In this document: positions 21,818 to 32,599 of the stretch, piece after piece
Numbering within the stretch: position 1 is the stretch's first letter
How the letters are laid out: each line of letters opens with the position of its first letter
Assembly (NCBI GenBank): GCA_032622095.1
Contig: CP136066.1
Span: forward strand, 169,458,664-169,522,663
DNA: 64,000 nt
Source: Siphonodentalium dalli
Taxonomy: Eukaryota; Mollusca; Scaphopoda; Gadilida; Siphonodentaliidae
Direction of reading: 5' to 3'
Made by a program: the position numbers and the translations under genes
Notes under the pieces: model-generated
Databases searched by the model: none
What the model was told of the DNA's origin: nothing
The model's input: only the letters and a program-made list of their open reading frames with translations

Positions 21818-22913
21818 ATGGACAAGTTTGAGCCTCCAGAGGTGATGTCATTTGAATGGAATATATCTGACAACTGGTCTAGATGGAAGCAAGAGCTCGA
21901 ATTCTTCTTGACAGCCACTGAGAGAGACGGCAAAAGTAACAAAATAAAAACGTCAATCCTGTTGACCCGAATTGGTAAACGAGGACGTGAAATTTACAAT
22001 ACTTTTCAGTTTGGCGAAGCTGCAGGCGAGAATATGAACTATGACATTGTTATAGCGAAATTCGAAACCTATTGCAAACCCAGGAAGAATTTGACTCTCT
22101 TAAGATATGTCTTTTTCACTAGTAAACAAAGTGAAGGTGAAAGTTTTGATCATTTTGTTACTGAACTGAAACAAAAGGCGAATGGCTGTGAATTTGGAGG
22201 GCTCAAAGATTCTTTGATTAGGGACATCATTGTCTGCGGTATCTCGGATAATAGGCTCAGGAAACGTCTTCTCCGAGAATCTGAACTTACTCTTGATAAA
22301 ACGCTCGAACTTGGACATGCTGCCGAAGAAACTCGAGTTCATGCCAAAATGTTGGAACGAGCTAATTCTACAAATGCGCATGCCAATGTTGATTATGTTA
22401 AGAAGAAAACACATGTGCATTCTAATAAAGGTGCTACTGGTTATTCAAAAACTCCACAGGACATAATACAGAAATGTCGATATTGTTCAAAATCACAAAA
22501 ACGTGGTGACTGTTTTGCATGGGGGAAAATCTGTAGAGACTGTGGAAGGAAAAATCATTATTCAAACTCTCTGGCATGTACGAAGTCGAAGAACAATCGT
22601 AAAACTGTTCACGAAGTTGAAACAGAATTCTTCATCGGTACAGTTGACTGTAACGTGCAAGATGATCCAGAAAAGGAAATGCAAACAGATGACTCTTCTG
22701 AAATCAACAATTTTGTATATTCAGTGCAACGATCTGAATGGATGGTAAACATTCGATCGAATAACAGTGATGTTCAATATAAACTTGATACAGGGGCTCA
22801 ATGTAATGTTATGCCAATGTCTACATTCAATAATATATCTCACTCAAAGCTCCATCCGTGCAAAGTGAAATTAACTGCATATAATGGAGGTGAAATTCCT
22901 GTTGTTGGTAAAG
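21818..22913 (+). pseudogene. gag and start of protease, truncated by insertion
   Basis: The start codon lies 14 bp after the PBS. Residues 1-200 form a Gag-like helical region. Residues 220-254 hold two zinc-knuckle-like clusters. The first is C-x2-C...C with the expected His replaced by Gln; the second is C-x2-C-x4-H-x6-C. The aspartic protease motif LDTGAQC has its Asp at residue 324. The element's own coding stops at about 22913, where the inserted DNA begins, and the open frame runs by chance to 22975 inside the insert. The rest of the protease resumes at 25061. Gag and protease share one frame. Confidence 0.88.
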
Positions 22914-23520
22914 CCCCTGTCACACTCAGGCCGGCGCTCTTATTGCGCTGCAAAAGTATCAAAGCGCCCACCTAAACGCACTAAGGTCTCCAAGAACCGA
23001 TTGGTGACGCAGTGGACACTGGCTACAACGGGCGAGGATCTCCATGGTCGCCCATAGGTGCCAGAGCGCCGCGCTTGTTTTATGCATGCACAAAACAAGC
23101 GCAGAGGCTCGGCGTTCTGACCAGGACGTAGTACTGTCGCCGTGACAGCGCAAAGCAAAGCGCCAAGCGAGCGACGTGAGCGTTATGTGGACGTAGCAAA
23201 AGCGCATATTAGCTTCTCGTGGTCGCAGCAAGGAATTAATCTTGTCTATTGCGACTACAGTAAGCTTAATCAAATTCTCACTACGTGCCTTTCCCGTCCT
23301 TAATACGCTCAATGAGGCTCTGTCCAAAACTTATTGCGCTCTTTCTGCGCTGTCATGGGGTGTTATGGACTGGTTCCCGCTCATAGAACGTCCACATTGT
23401 GCTGCCACTGCGACTCTGGCGCTCGCTTTACGCCCAAGCGTTATACATGGCGTTCTTCCGGCGTTTACAGTAGGTTTACAGTACGATCCCACTTCGAAAT
23501 GCGGTCTGCTCACACCAACT

Positions 23521-23743
23521 GTTGTATTGCGTGTGTCTTTGGTAGGTATCTGTTATGTCTGAATTATATAGTTGTATTGCGTGTGTCTTTGGTAGGTATC
23601 TGTTATGTCTTAATTATATATTTGTATTGTGTGTGTCTTTGGTAGGTATCTTTTATGTCTGAATTATATAGTTGTATTGCGTGTGTCTTTGGTAGATATA
23701 TGTTATGTCTGAATTATATAGTTGTATTGCGTGTGTCTTTGCG
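23521..23743. repeat. 50-bp minisatellite, 4.4 copies
   Basis: Units start at 23521, 23571, 23621, 23671 and (partial) 23721. Each begins GTTGTATTGCGTGTGTCTTT and ends GAATTATATA. Only a few substitutions separate the units. It lies inside the composite DNA transposon and ends exactly where the inner element begins. Confidence 0.93.
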
Positions 23744-24708
23744 ATCAGGCTGGCGTTTGGTTTGAGTTGAAAAAGTATCAAAATACGAGTAACGCACAGT
23801 GGAAGCGCGGAAAATTGTCAGAAATTTTCAATCTGTTAAAACAAGAACCAATGTCAGAAATGGTAACGCGCTGAAGATCATATTATATAAACCCAAGAAT
23901 GTAATTGTAGAATATAAAATATATTGGTTTTGCGAATGACCAACTCAGAATTCCGTTAAATAACAATAACAACCAGCACCTAATTAACGAACCGGTGCCG
24001 ACTCGACCGATTCCGACCACAACCCCCAGTGGGCTGCAGAAATTTATTTTATTTGTAATTGACATATAGTTTATCACAAACCAAAAATCAACATTAATCA
24101 ACGTTGATTAACACAATAAACGAAAGTGAATTTCCCCAACTACATGCACCTTATACGGGACTCGGCCTCCAGCTTGCCGTTTGACTTTTAATCATCCCAA
24201 AATTCCCATTCTATAAATAAAACTAATAAAATACCCATTGATAATGTCAGCCTGCACGCGAAACGAGAAACTCCCCCACCAGTTATACATGCGGCGCGCG
24301 TGACAAGCTATGCTCCTATCCCGCTTATCACGTTTTCGTCGCGCTCTTTGTACGACCCATTGCGTTCCTGCTTTGTCACGTCAATTTTCACGCTCTCGCG
24401 CGCTCTCACTGCGTTTCCTCCACGCCGTAAACGCTCTTAATGCGTTCAAGTCGTTGTCATTGCGTTGTTAGTACGCTTTGCGTTGTCATGGTGACGGTAC
24501 TACGCCTGGTCAGAACGCCGAACCTCTGCGCTTGTTTTGTGCATGCACAAAACAAGCGCGGCGCTCTGGCGCTCTGGGGCGATCACGGAGACTCTCTCCC
24601 GTCCTAGCCAGTGTCAACTGCGTCACCAATACGTTCTTGGATACCTTACTGCGCTTTGCTTGGCGCTTTGATTATTTTTCAGCGCAATGCAAGCGCCGGC
24701 CTGATCGC
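23741..24708. mobile_element. Inner inverted-terminus element
   Basis: GCGATCAGGCTGGCG (left) and the complement of CGCCGGCCTGATCGC (right) bound a 968-bp segment. The right 230 bp (24474-24703) is the reverse complement of the outer element's left arm (22927-23156). The left ~85 bp matches the complement of the outer right end. It also holds a 35-bp block (23853-23887) shared with the SINE-like repeat at 33945. Confidence 0.6.
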
Positions 24709-25060
24709 AGCGGAGTGTGACAGTAGTTTAATCGGACAGCTAATCTATTGCGGAGTGTTGGGTATTTTCCCCACAACATAAAAACTGACTATGACTGGAG
24801 AACGCAGGAGGCGCTATCTATACTCTCCGCGCCCGGGCAGAGAACGTTTTGCGAACTTATTGTGAACGTACTAGCATCACAATGACAGCGACTTGAACGC
24901 ACTAAGAGCGTGAGACTTGACAAAGTAGGAACGCAATAGGAGCATACTTTGTTTTAAAAGTTTGACAATTTTCGACAGTTTTCGGCGCTCCTCCTGCGTG
25001 TTACTCATATGCTGGTACTTTTGCAGCGCAGTGAGAGCGCCGGCCTGAGTGTGACAGGGG

Positions 25061-26088
25061 TTTAAGGCACTAATCCGACTAGATCACCAAAACTCTACAA
25101 TGACAGTGTTGTTTATCGTTGCCGAAACAAACTCTCCACCTTTAATTGGACTGGAAACATGTGATAAGTTAGGATTCATAAAGAGAGTTCTGATGATCAA
25201 AACTGACAATAAAATCCCAGACTTTGTCAATGACTATGAGGATGTTTTTGGTGAAATAGGTTGTTTAGACAAAATTCATCGAATTGAACCGAAGCAAGAT
25301 GTCACACCACTAATTCAGGCTGCCAGGAGAATTCCACAATCTCTATATGAACCTCTCAAAGAAGAGTTGAACAGGATGGAAAAATGGACATAATCGAAAA
25401 GGTGACTGAACCAAGTGACTGGGTGAGTTCTCTCGTTGTGGTACAGAAATCTACAGGAAAAATCCGTGTTTGTCTCGACCCAAAGGACTTAAATAAAGCT
25501 ATCAAGCGTCATCATTACCAACTGCCAACCACTGAAGAAATCGTTGCAAAGATGTCAGGTGCGAAGATATTCAGTAAAATTGACGCATCTTCTGGATACT
25601 GGAATTTGAAAGTTGATGCAGAATCGTCAAAATTATTAACATTCAATTCACAATTTGGCAGATGGCGTTTCAAGCGGCTTCCATTTGGAATCCTATCGGC
25701 AAGCGAACTATTCCAATGGGACATTGCAGAAATAATCCAGGGACTACCTGGAACATCAAATTCGCAAGATGATATTATTGTATGGGCAGATAATCAACAA
25801 TTACATGATGCACGACTTAAAGCTGTTCTTGACAGGGTGCAATCTTCTGGACTGAAGTTAAATAAATCAAAATGTGTCTTCAGTGAGAATGAAGTTAAAT
25901 ATCTGGGACATATTATTTCTTCAAAAGGACTGAAAGCTGATCCTAGTAAAATAACAGCTATCTTGGAAATGCCTGCTCCTGAAAACAAGAAGGACCTACA
26001 AAGATTCTTGGGTATGGTGAACTATCTCGGAAAATTTCTTCCGAATCTCTCATCATTGACAGATCCTCTTAGACGGCTCCTTGAATAA
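25061..26088 (+). pseudogene. pol: pol: end of protease and reverse transcriptase
   Basis: Protease coding resumes after the insert: TNSPPLIGLETC from about 25130 is the conserved ILGL-type segment. At 25384 the frame slips by one base in an A run. Reverse transcriptase then runs 25384-26088: KIDASSGYW (Asp 67), RLPFGILSASELFQ, and the catalytic pair in QDDIIVW (Asp 129-130). The usual Tyr is lacking, as often seen in this lineage as xSDD or xADD. Next come KYLGHIISSKGL and the RFLGMVNYLGKF thumb. A TAA at 26086-26088 ends it prematurely. Confidence 0.88.
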
Positions 26089-26547
26089 GGGGTAGAATGG
26101 AACTTTCAAGCCGAACAACTTGATGCTGTAAACCGTCTAAAAGTTGCTGTTACAAATACACCGATACTTCAATATTTTGACCCAACTTTACAAGTAAAAG
26201 TTTCATGTGATAGCTCAAGTATAGGCCTTGGCGCTCTATTGGAACAAAAACGTGACAACAAATGGATGCCAGTTGCATATGGAAGTCGTTCGTTAACTCT
26301 ATCAGAAGTTAATTACGCGCAAATAGAGAAGGAAACACTCAGCATCTTGTTCGCGTCTGAAAAATTTCATGAGTATGTATATGGTCGTAAATTCGTTGTC
26401 GAAAATGATCATAAGCCACTCCAAAGTATCTTCACACGACCACTTGTGAAATCTCCACCAAGAATTCAACGATTCTTACTACGTCTCCAAAGATATGATT
26501 TCGAGATGAGTTATGTGAAAGGGTCTCTCCTACATGTTTCTGATTAA
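26089..26547 (+). pseudogene. pol: pol: RNase H domain, between two in-frame stops
   Basis: It continues in the reverse-transcriptase frame after the stop at 26086. The RNase H signatures are CDSSSIGLGALLEQ, with the first catalytic Asp, then YAQIEKETLSILFASEKFH with the Glu, then NDHKPLQSIF with an Asp. A second TAA at 26545-26547 falls where related elements read an ADxLSRA-type tail. Confidence 0.85.
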
Positions 26548-27862
26548 TTAAGTAGAGCTTCACTACCCGAGTGCGATTCAGAAATACCAGATAAAGATGT
26601 GTCGTATCATATTCACTCCGTTCTTGAAATGCTACCAATGAGTTCAGGAAAGTTAGAAGAATTCCGTGATGAATCTCTCAAAGATCCTATTCTGTGTGAT
26701 ATAAAGAATGCCTTAAAAATAGGGTTACCCGAAGTTCTCCCTGAAGAGTTGAAAGTGTTCAGCCATGTGCGGGATGAGCTGACGTGTGTTGATGGCCTTG
26801 TGATGAAAGGGTCACACATTGTTGTTCCGAAATCGATGCAGTCAGATATGAAAAAACGTATACATGAAGGTCATCTAGGCATTGAGCGGTGCAAAGCTCG
26901 TGCGCGAGAATGTTTATACTGGCCTGGCATGTGTGGTGAAATTTCGGATTTAGTGTCGAAGTGTCAAACATGTATTCTCTATCGGAACAATCAATCTTCA
27001 GAACCATGTATAAATCATGAATTTGCAAACATTCCTTGGTCAAAAGTAGGGTCTGATTTGTTCATGTTCAGAAATAAGTGGTATTTGCTTGTTGTTGACT
27101 ATTATTCCAATTATCCGGAAATAATGCAGTTAGACAATATTTCCAGTGCCAATGTAATTTCTCATATGAAAACAATGTTCGCACGTTGGGGCATTCCTGA
27201 AATATTAATCAGTGACAATGGTACCCAGTATACCAGTGCTCTCTTCAAAACATTTGCCAAGGAATGGGAATTCAAACATGTGACCTCTAGCCCATTGCAT
27301 TCACCTAGCAATGGACTTGCAGAAAGGACAATACAAACTGTGAAGAAACTATTAAACAAAGCGCTTGATTCCAACTCTGATCCATCATTAGCGCTGCTAA
27401 ACTTTCGAGCAACTCCAGGAAGTGATGGACTATCCCCTGCAAAAAAACTATTAAATCACAACATTCGCACTAGACTTCCTACATACCAGGAAATTCCATC
27501 AGTTGGTCGAAAGAAGAACACACACAAACCTTATAAAAAGACACTCTCAGATTTACCAAATGATCACAGAGTGAGAATTAAATTTGCTAATAGCAAACAT
27601 TGGGACAGACGTGGTAAAGTGATAAAAAAGGACATTAACCCTCGTTCCTATCACATACTCAACGAGGATGGCAACACTGTTCGTCGCAATCATAAACATC
27701 TCCTAAGAACGAATGAACAATTCATACATATTTGATGATTTACCAGTGCGTGGTACAATCTCTGCCGACAACTCTGCTGAAAGTGTGTCAATGCCTGAAA
27801 ATCATTCACCTGATTTAATTGCAACGAGATCAGGAAGAACAGTTAGGAAACTCCGAGGTTAA
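26548..27862 (+). pseudogene. pol: pol: integrase
   Basis: An HHCC zinc-binding region (HEGHLG ... CQTC) precedes the DDE core: SDLF, then ISDNGTQY, then GLAE, with exactly 35 residues between the second Asp and the Glu. The GPY/F-like C-terminal domain follows (GKVIKKDINPRSYHI, RRNHKHLL). The frame closes at 27735. The element's expected basic tail (TRSGRTVRK) reads on in another frame to a TAA at 27860-27862, implying one more frameshift. Integrase catalytic residues are intact by eye. Confidence 0.88.
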
Positions 27863-27874
27863 ATGATTATGTAT

Positions 27875-27885
27875 AAAAGGAGAGA
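27875..27885 (+). promoter_or_regulatory. Polypurine tract
   Basis: AAAAGGAGAGA abuts the 3' LTR directly, the expected plus-strand priming site. Confidence 0.85.
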
Positions 27886-28009
27886 TGTTATGATGTTACG
27901 AAGAAGTAACGATCCGTTTCATGTTGTTATAAATGATTCCTGTTTTTGTGTGTACCTTTTCCGGTTAATAAATATCATCATGGCCTCGTATCACGACTCA
28001 ATTACAACA
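27886..28009 (+). repeat. 3' LTR
   Basis: 124 bp, TGTTATGATG...TTACAACA, with five substitutions from the 5' LTR and no indels. It is followed by the CTACC target duplication. Confidence 0.93.
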
Positions 28010-28320
28010 CTACCATACATCATACATACTACCATACACCATACATACTACAATACAGACTACCATACATTATACATACTACCATACACCAATGGTGTAT
28101 TACCATACAGACAACCATACATAACAAAGACTACCATGTATCATAAAGACTACCATACACCGTAAACAATATACCACCCATCGAAAAGACTACCATATAC
28201 CACACAACATACAGACTACCATACATCATACAGAATGCCATACATCATAAAGCCTACCATGCATAATACAGACTACCATACATCATAAACACTACCATAC
28301 ATCATAATACTACCATACAG
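28010..28320. repeat. CTACCATACATCATA-type minisatellite, right part
   Basis: This is the same degenerate units as 21113-21662, resuming right after the retrotransposon. It ends near CATACAGCAGGGGAGACAG. Confidence 0.85.
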
Positions 28321-28324
28321 CAGG

Positions 28325-28870
28325 GGAGACAGCCCGACGTGGCTATGTGTTACCCCCATCAATATCCAGCGTTACCATTGTATTACTCATGTGTGAATTG
28401 AAAATAAAATTCTCCTAACCTATCCTAGCATATATTTTTACCCATTTAGTGTGTTTATCTCAATAACCCATGCACTATTTGGTCACGCGGCGTAATCCGG
28501 TGGATCATCCGAAAGTAGAGTGAACAAAAAATATTTCTATGTTCATGGTATAGTGCACATGCATAGAATATGCATAGCTATTGTAAACTCAAGCAGAGCA
28601 CGGTGCACTATATATTTCCACCGCAGCGGAACATTGTTATGTCACTGACCGTACGAGTATTTAGATAGAGCAATTTAATTTCATGGTATGCTGTTAGACG
28701 GTACATCGTGCGTTGTTAAACGTATTTGTTGTTTAAATCTCGTTTAAAGATTTTATTTACGTTTTATCTCTTTATAATTTGTCATCACAACAGTTGCTGA
28801 TTTGTAATAACTCAATCGTGAAGTCATATATAACATCAGATTTAAGGAAAATAATTATGTACATTAATTA
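28325..28870. other. No gene recognised
   Basis: Unique-looking AT-rich DNA without element boundaries or coding signal. Confidence 0.35.
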
Positions 28871-28876
28871 CTTTAA

Positions 28877-29328
28877 CCCTTTCAGTGCCAGGGGCCGATC
28901 TCATCGGCCCTAATTTACGGTCTGTAAAATCGGCCCAAAACAATTTTTTTTTTTTTTATATATTTGTTTTGGTTTAATTTGTTTTGGGTATGCTATAGCA
29001 AATTTAAAAACAAACTGGATCAAACCTTAGGGGCATGTTATAACTCAAAACTATCACCAAGTATTCATAGCAATAATTGTGATGCCCATGAAAAACGTAA
29101 GATTCCCTGGCAACAAACCTACAAAATAAGTCTGTTAAAGAATATAAGAAAAGATTATTAAAATTGTAAAAAAAATTGTAAAAAATAAGAACAAATGATG
29201 AAAAATTGTTAGGCCAATGCATTCTCTTATATATGCGAGGCGACCTATGGTCTACTCGCATATATAAGAGAAAGCATTGGCACAGGGTATATGGGTAGAT
29301 ACAAAAATCGGACCTGGCACTCAAAGGG
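28877..29328. mobile_element. TTAA-flanked MITE A', hairpin core with different termini
   Basis: TTAA lies at 28873-28876 and 29329-29332. The termini CCCTTTCAGTGCCAGG and CCTGGCACTCAAAGGG pair with one mismatch, and they differ from MITE A beyond CCCTTT. A single 69-bp hairpin at 29213-29281 is the same sequence as the second hairpin of MITE A. A short hairpin (GGGCCGAT...ATCGGCCC) lies at the left end, and a T run is near 28944. Confidence 0.8.
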
Positions 29329-29404
29329 TTAAACATATTGTATTGTATACAATTATATCCAAGGGGTTGGGACACATATTGTGTCATATTAGTGACAATA
29401 TTAT

Positions 29405-29552
29405 AACAATAACATGATTTTGGAGGGCATTACGGTTCATTGGCAGCCAGACAGAAATTATGAACAGCTCATCATGGACTGTTGTTATTCAGTTCTGAAG
29501 GGCCGCAAATAAATCCGTAATGCCCGAGAAACTCGATGTCATGTTATTACAC
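29405..29552. repeat. Foldback repeat R
   Basis: AACATGATTTTGGAGGGCAT followed by TACGG pairs with CCGTAATGCCCGAGAAACTC and GATGTCATGTT. The arms are ~30 bp and the span ~148 bp. No TSD resolved. Confidence 0.5.
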
Positions 29553-29559
29553 GTATCAC

Positions 29560-30825
29560 CACTAGCGTATCATGACCTAAATATGGTCATGGCTATCATA
29601 CCTGTCATTTGTTCTTGAAAAATTAGTAAAATATTCCATTAAAACAATTGTTGCGTATAAGCGACAAATTGAAGTACGATCAAGACCCCTGATGCGGCGA
29701 ACCCTTTGGGGAGAGAATTTCAGTGGCTGGCGACGAGCCGTTATATAGCGCAAATTTCAATATCTGCCCGCCACTTCGGAGTGATGTACAGATAATTTGT
29801 ACTTTTTAATCAGACTAAATAAAGGTAGTTATAATATCAATGGTGGTCAGTCATTGATTATACTTATCCGCAACAAGGTGTGAAATAAATACAGAGCACA
29901 ACTTGCATCATGATCCAGAATCTTTTATTGGACTTGTTGCGGATGGCTCATAGTCACATTTCATTCAAGCTCCGCTTTCGTGAAATATAATCCTTGCACC
30001 ATCCACAACTCATTTGAGAAAAAATCTTGATTAACCCTAGCATGACGGGAGACGCGCTGGTGCAGCATTAATGGTCATGCGGCAGTACATTCTCTTATAT
30101 AGGCAAGTATCATCGCCGGTTTCAGCACCACCATCATATAGTCAGTATATTTGTCGTCTCCATCAATATCGTCCCCATCATCGTCATATGACCACCGAAA
30201 ACGTTGTTTTTGTTGTTGGACACAAGCTATGTGCACCAACTACGCAGGACCCTGCGAATTGGCAATTTTCTGTAGACTTGAAATCCGACATCGATTCGGG
30301 AGGCCTATATGGCAAAACTATATGTCAAAACTGTCGGTGCAGTATAGATAGCGTGGATCCACAAATTTTTTACTCACGTATATAAGGCGTCTAGAAATTG
30401 CATTATATGTGCTGTTATCCGGCGGTACAATTTACACACATTGCATGCGATTAAATATTAATAACTAAACTATCTGAGATTACTTCCTTTTGGAATGGTT
30501 TTATTGACTATAGATAACGGAGATATTCATAATTAAAAAAAAAAATAGAAACCGTTTTGTTAATTCGCACCTATAATACGTATACCGGGGAAGTGCTTTT
30601 AAAGAGAAATGTGTTTAAAGAGTGAGCCCAATACCTCCACCAAGCCCACCGACCCAATATGTGAATTTGACTTAATTAAGACCAAAGTTTATCAATTTGT
30701 TGAAAACAGCGGTTTATGAAATCTCCATGAGTTGGTCAAAAGTATAACCAGAGTCGTGTACTTTGTGAACATATGGCACCTCTTGGTCAATACACGTCCA
30801 GGTAACATAATTAATCAAGTACCCA
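29560..30825. other. No gene supported
   Basis: The 104-codon plus frame at 30071-30385 has a cysteine-containing end, but no recognisable domain and no convincing splice sites. It is left uncalled. Confidence 0.3.
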
Positions 30826-30832
30826 TTGTTAA

Positions 30833-31193
30833 AGACATATTATGGACTTGTTCCGATGTGATAAACTGATAAGTTATACTCAGGCGCTATGGCAATTGGA
30901 GGAATGTAGCATTGTACTAACATCGCTGAAAATCTCAAGCAAATCGACCGTACAACTGTACGTATCGTCTGAACTACACTGAATTGTAAATATTTACTTC
31001 GTGATTCGGGACGCAACACTCGGCGATAAACAAACGAAAACGATTTCGCCATCGAGAGTCACTGCATTTAATTAATATATAAGAATGACAGTGTGTGTTG
31101 TCAATGGGATATAATAGTTGTAAAAATTACTAATTTGAGCAAGATTATTCTCCATTTATATTTAATCACCATACCGGAGTGTTTCACATCACT
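30833..31193 (-). mobile_element. TTAA-flanked MITE C, copy 4
   Basis: TTAA lies at 30829-30832 and 31194-31197. It is the reverse complement of copies 1 and 3, with the same order of ACTGATAAGTTA, TAAATATTTAC and GAGTGTTTCACATCACT. Confidence 0.75.
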
Positions 31194-31199
31194 TTAATA

Positions 31200-31565
31200 A
31201 AATATTTACATGACCTAGCTTTATGACACTTCGTCTGTTATGTCCCCTTTTGACGTTACACATAAGCTAAGTCAACCAGCTTATCACAATGTAACACAAC
31301 ACGCCAATTGAGAACAAAACCCGCAGATACATCACTCCAATTTCATCACAACCCTGTGCAAAATTCACAACGAAGCAATGGAGACAAATTGAATATTCGA
31401 AAATATTCAAATCGGGGTCCTATTCGGCGTCGACACCGAATACGATCGATGATATCAAATCTCGAATACTCTCAGGACCCTCGCGCGAGTTGATATCAAT
31501 GCTATCCTGAAGGGAATGTTGTGCTAAAAAGTTTCATTATGTGAGACGATTTCCTTTCTTCGCTC
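31200..31565. other. No gene recognised
   Basis: Short palindromic bits (TCGAATATTC-like) near 31390-31480. No coding signal. Confidence 0.3.
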
Positions 31566-31568
31566 ATT

Positions 31569-31755
31569 AACAGAACGGCCCTGTGCCAATGCATTCTCTT
31601 ATATATGCGAGTCGACCATAGGTCGCCTCGCATATATAAGAGAATGCATTGGCTTAACACATTAATTTGTTTTAGGCCAATACATTCTCTTATATATGCG
31701 AGGCGACCTATAGTCGACTCGCATATATAAGAGAATGCATTGGCACAGGGCATCA
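31569..31755. mobile_element. MITE A, copy 3 (both termini lost)
   Basis: The two mutually inverted 69-bp hairpins are at 31585-31653 and 31676-31744, only 22 bp apart. The left end keeps CAGAACGGCCCTGTGCC and the right ends GGCACAGGGC. TTAA precedes the left remnant, but the CCCTTTACCC terminus and the right ~130 bp are missing, so this is an internally deleted copy. Confidence 0.8.
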
Positions 31756-31799
31756 CTTGGAAAGTACTAACCTTGATTGAAACTCCCAGATTGGAATTT

Positions 31800-32590
31800 C
31801 CAACTGTTGAAATTTCAATTTCAATATGCTACCCCTCCCCCCCCCCCCCAAATGGAGACCATGCTTTCGTTTTGAGAATTACACTTAGCATTTCACTCCT
31901 AACACCTGTTTAGCATTGCAATCTATGCAGTACCGTGCTATGTGACATGCACAGCCACCCAACACTCAACATAGCCATCCAAATATTTACACATGGTTCA
32001 ATGAGTAACATCAGCCTGATCTTAATGCATGCAAACATGACTTCGCTTAATTCTACTAACAAACTTGTAGCAATTTGGTGTGCAAATTTACAGGTAGGAT
32101 ATTCGGTGCATTGGGGTTCAGGTATTCTACATTATGTCAATGGGATTAATGCTCATCAATGAGAGTTGGGAGGGGGAATCTCGTCAACAACTCAATGACA
32201 ATATATTCAAAGAAGAACAGTTCAACGTTCACAGCGACTTTATTATGCACGTGGATACCGATAATATTTGCTAAGGCCCGCAAATAGCCGCGGAGTCATT
32301 AAATATGTATACAGGGTTCAAGGTCACATTATTGGAAACACTTTTATATATTCCAATGCCCACATTTTATATCAGCTCGTCAAACTCTTTTAGAGAATAT
32401 ACCTGATTTTGTTAACATTACAGAAAACTATTCCAAAATGGTGCTGTCACTTTAAATAAACACAAAATCTGCAGTTTTAAAGCGTTCCATAGGTACATAC
32501 TCAGAAGAAGACGTTTCCCTTAACCCCCCCCCCCCGTTTACATGTGACTCCGATACATGTCACTATGCGTTGGTTAAACTGGTGAAATAT
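31800..32590. other. No gene recognised
   Basis: C runs lie at about 31837-31850 and 32525-32536. The open frames are short and motif-free. Confidence 0.35.
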
Positions 32591-32599
32591 CTTTAATGT

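Larger units (their letters stand above)
22914..25060. mobile_element. Composite DNA transposon inside the protease region
   Basis: The 48-bp terminal inverted repeats (22914-22960 and 25013-25060) begin CCCCTGTCACACTCAGGCCG and have three or four mismatches. The interior is GC-richer than the rest of the window and dotted with GCGCT/ACGCTCT-type subterminal motifs. It has no transposase ORF, so it is non-autonomous. Flanks are TGGTAAAG (left) and TTTAAGGC (right). They are only weakly similar, so the target duplication is unresolved and the superfamily (hAT-like, piggyBac-like or other) cannot be set. Open frames inside follow the inverted repeats and are not genes. Confidence 0.8.
21663..28009 (+). 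mobile_element. Ty3/gypsy LTR retrotransposon (Mag/SURL-like), decayed
   Basis: Two 124-bp TG...CA LTRs with five mismatches (~96% identical) enclose a PBS, gag-protease, reverse transcriptase, RNase H, integrase and a polypurine tract. CTACC is duplicated at 21658-21662 and 28010-28014. The gene order PR-RT-RH-INT is that of Ty3/gypsy. The tRNA-Leu-like PBS, two-knuckle Gag and short length recall the Mag/SURL lineage. It is inactive: a 2.15-kb insertion lies in the protease region, plus a 1-bp frameshift, two in-frame stops and a late frameshift. No envelope gene. Without the insertion it would be about 4.2 kb. Confidence 0.92.

Noticed and set aside
22920-24720. Several 60-122 codon frames at 22940-23645 and 24478-24720
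   Set aside because: They follow inverted arms and the 50-bp satellite of the composite transposon, and arms read on both strands. No transposase motif.
25375-25395. Programmed -1 frameshift at the A run between protease and reverse transcriptase
   Set aside because: The site is within the protease-RT polyprotein rather than at a gag-pol boundary, lacks a standard slippery heptamer, and the element has two other in-frame stops. A disabling deletion is simpler.
30071-30385. 104-codon plus frame with a cysteine-containing end
   Set aside because: No recognisable domain, no clear acceptor or donor. An overlapping frame is equally open.
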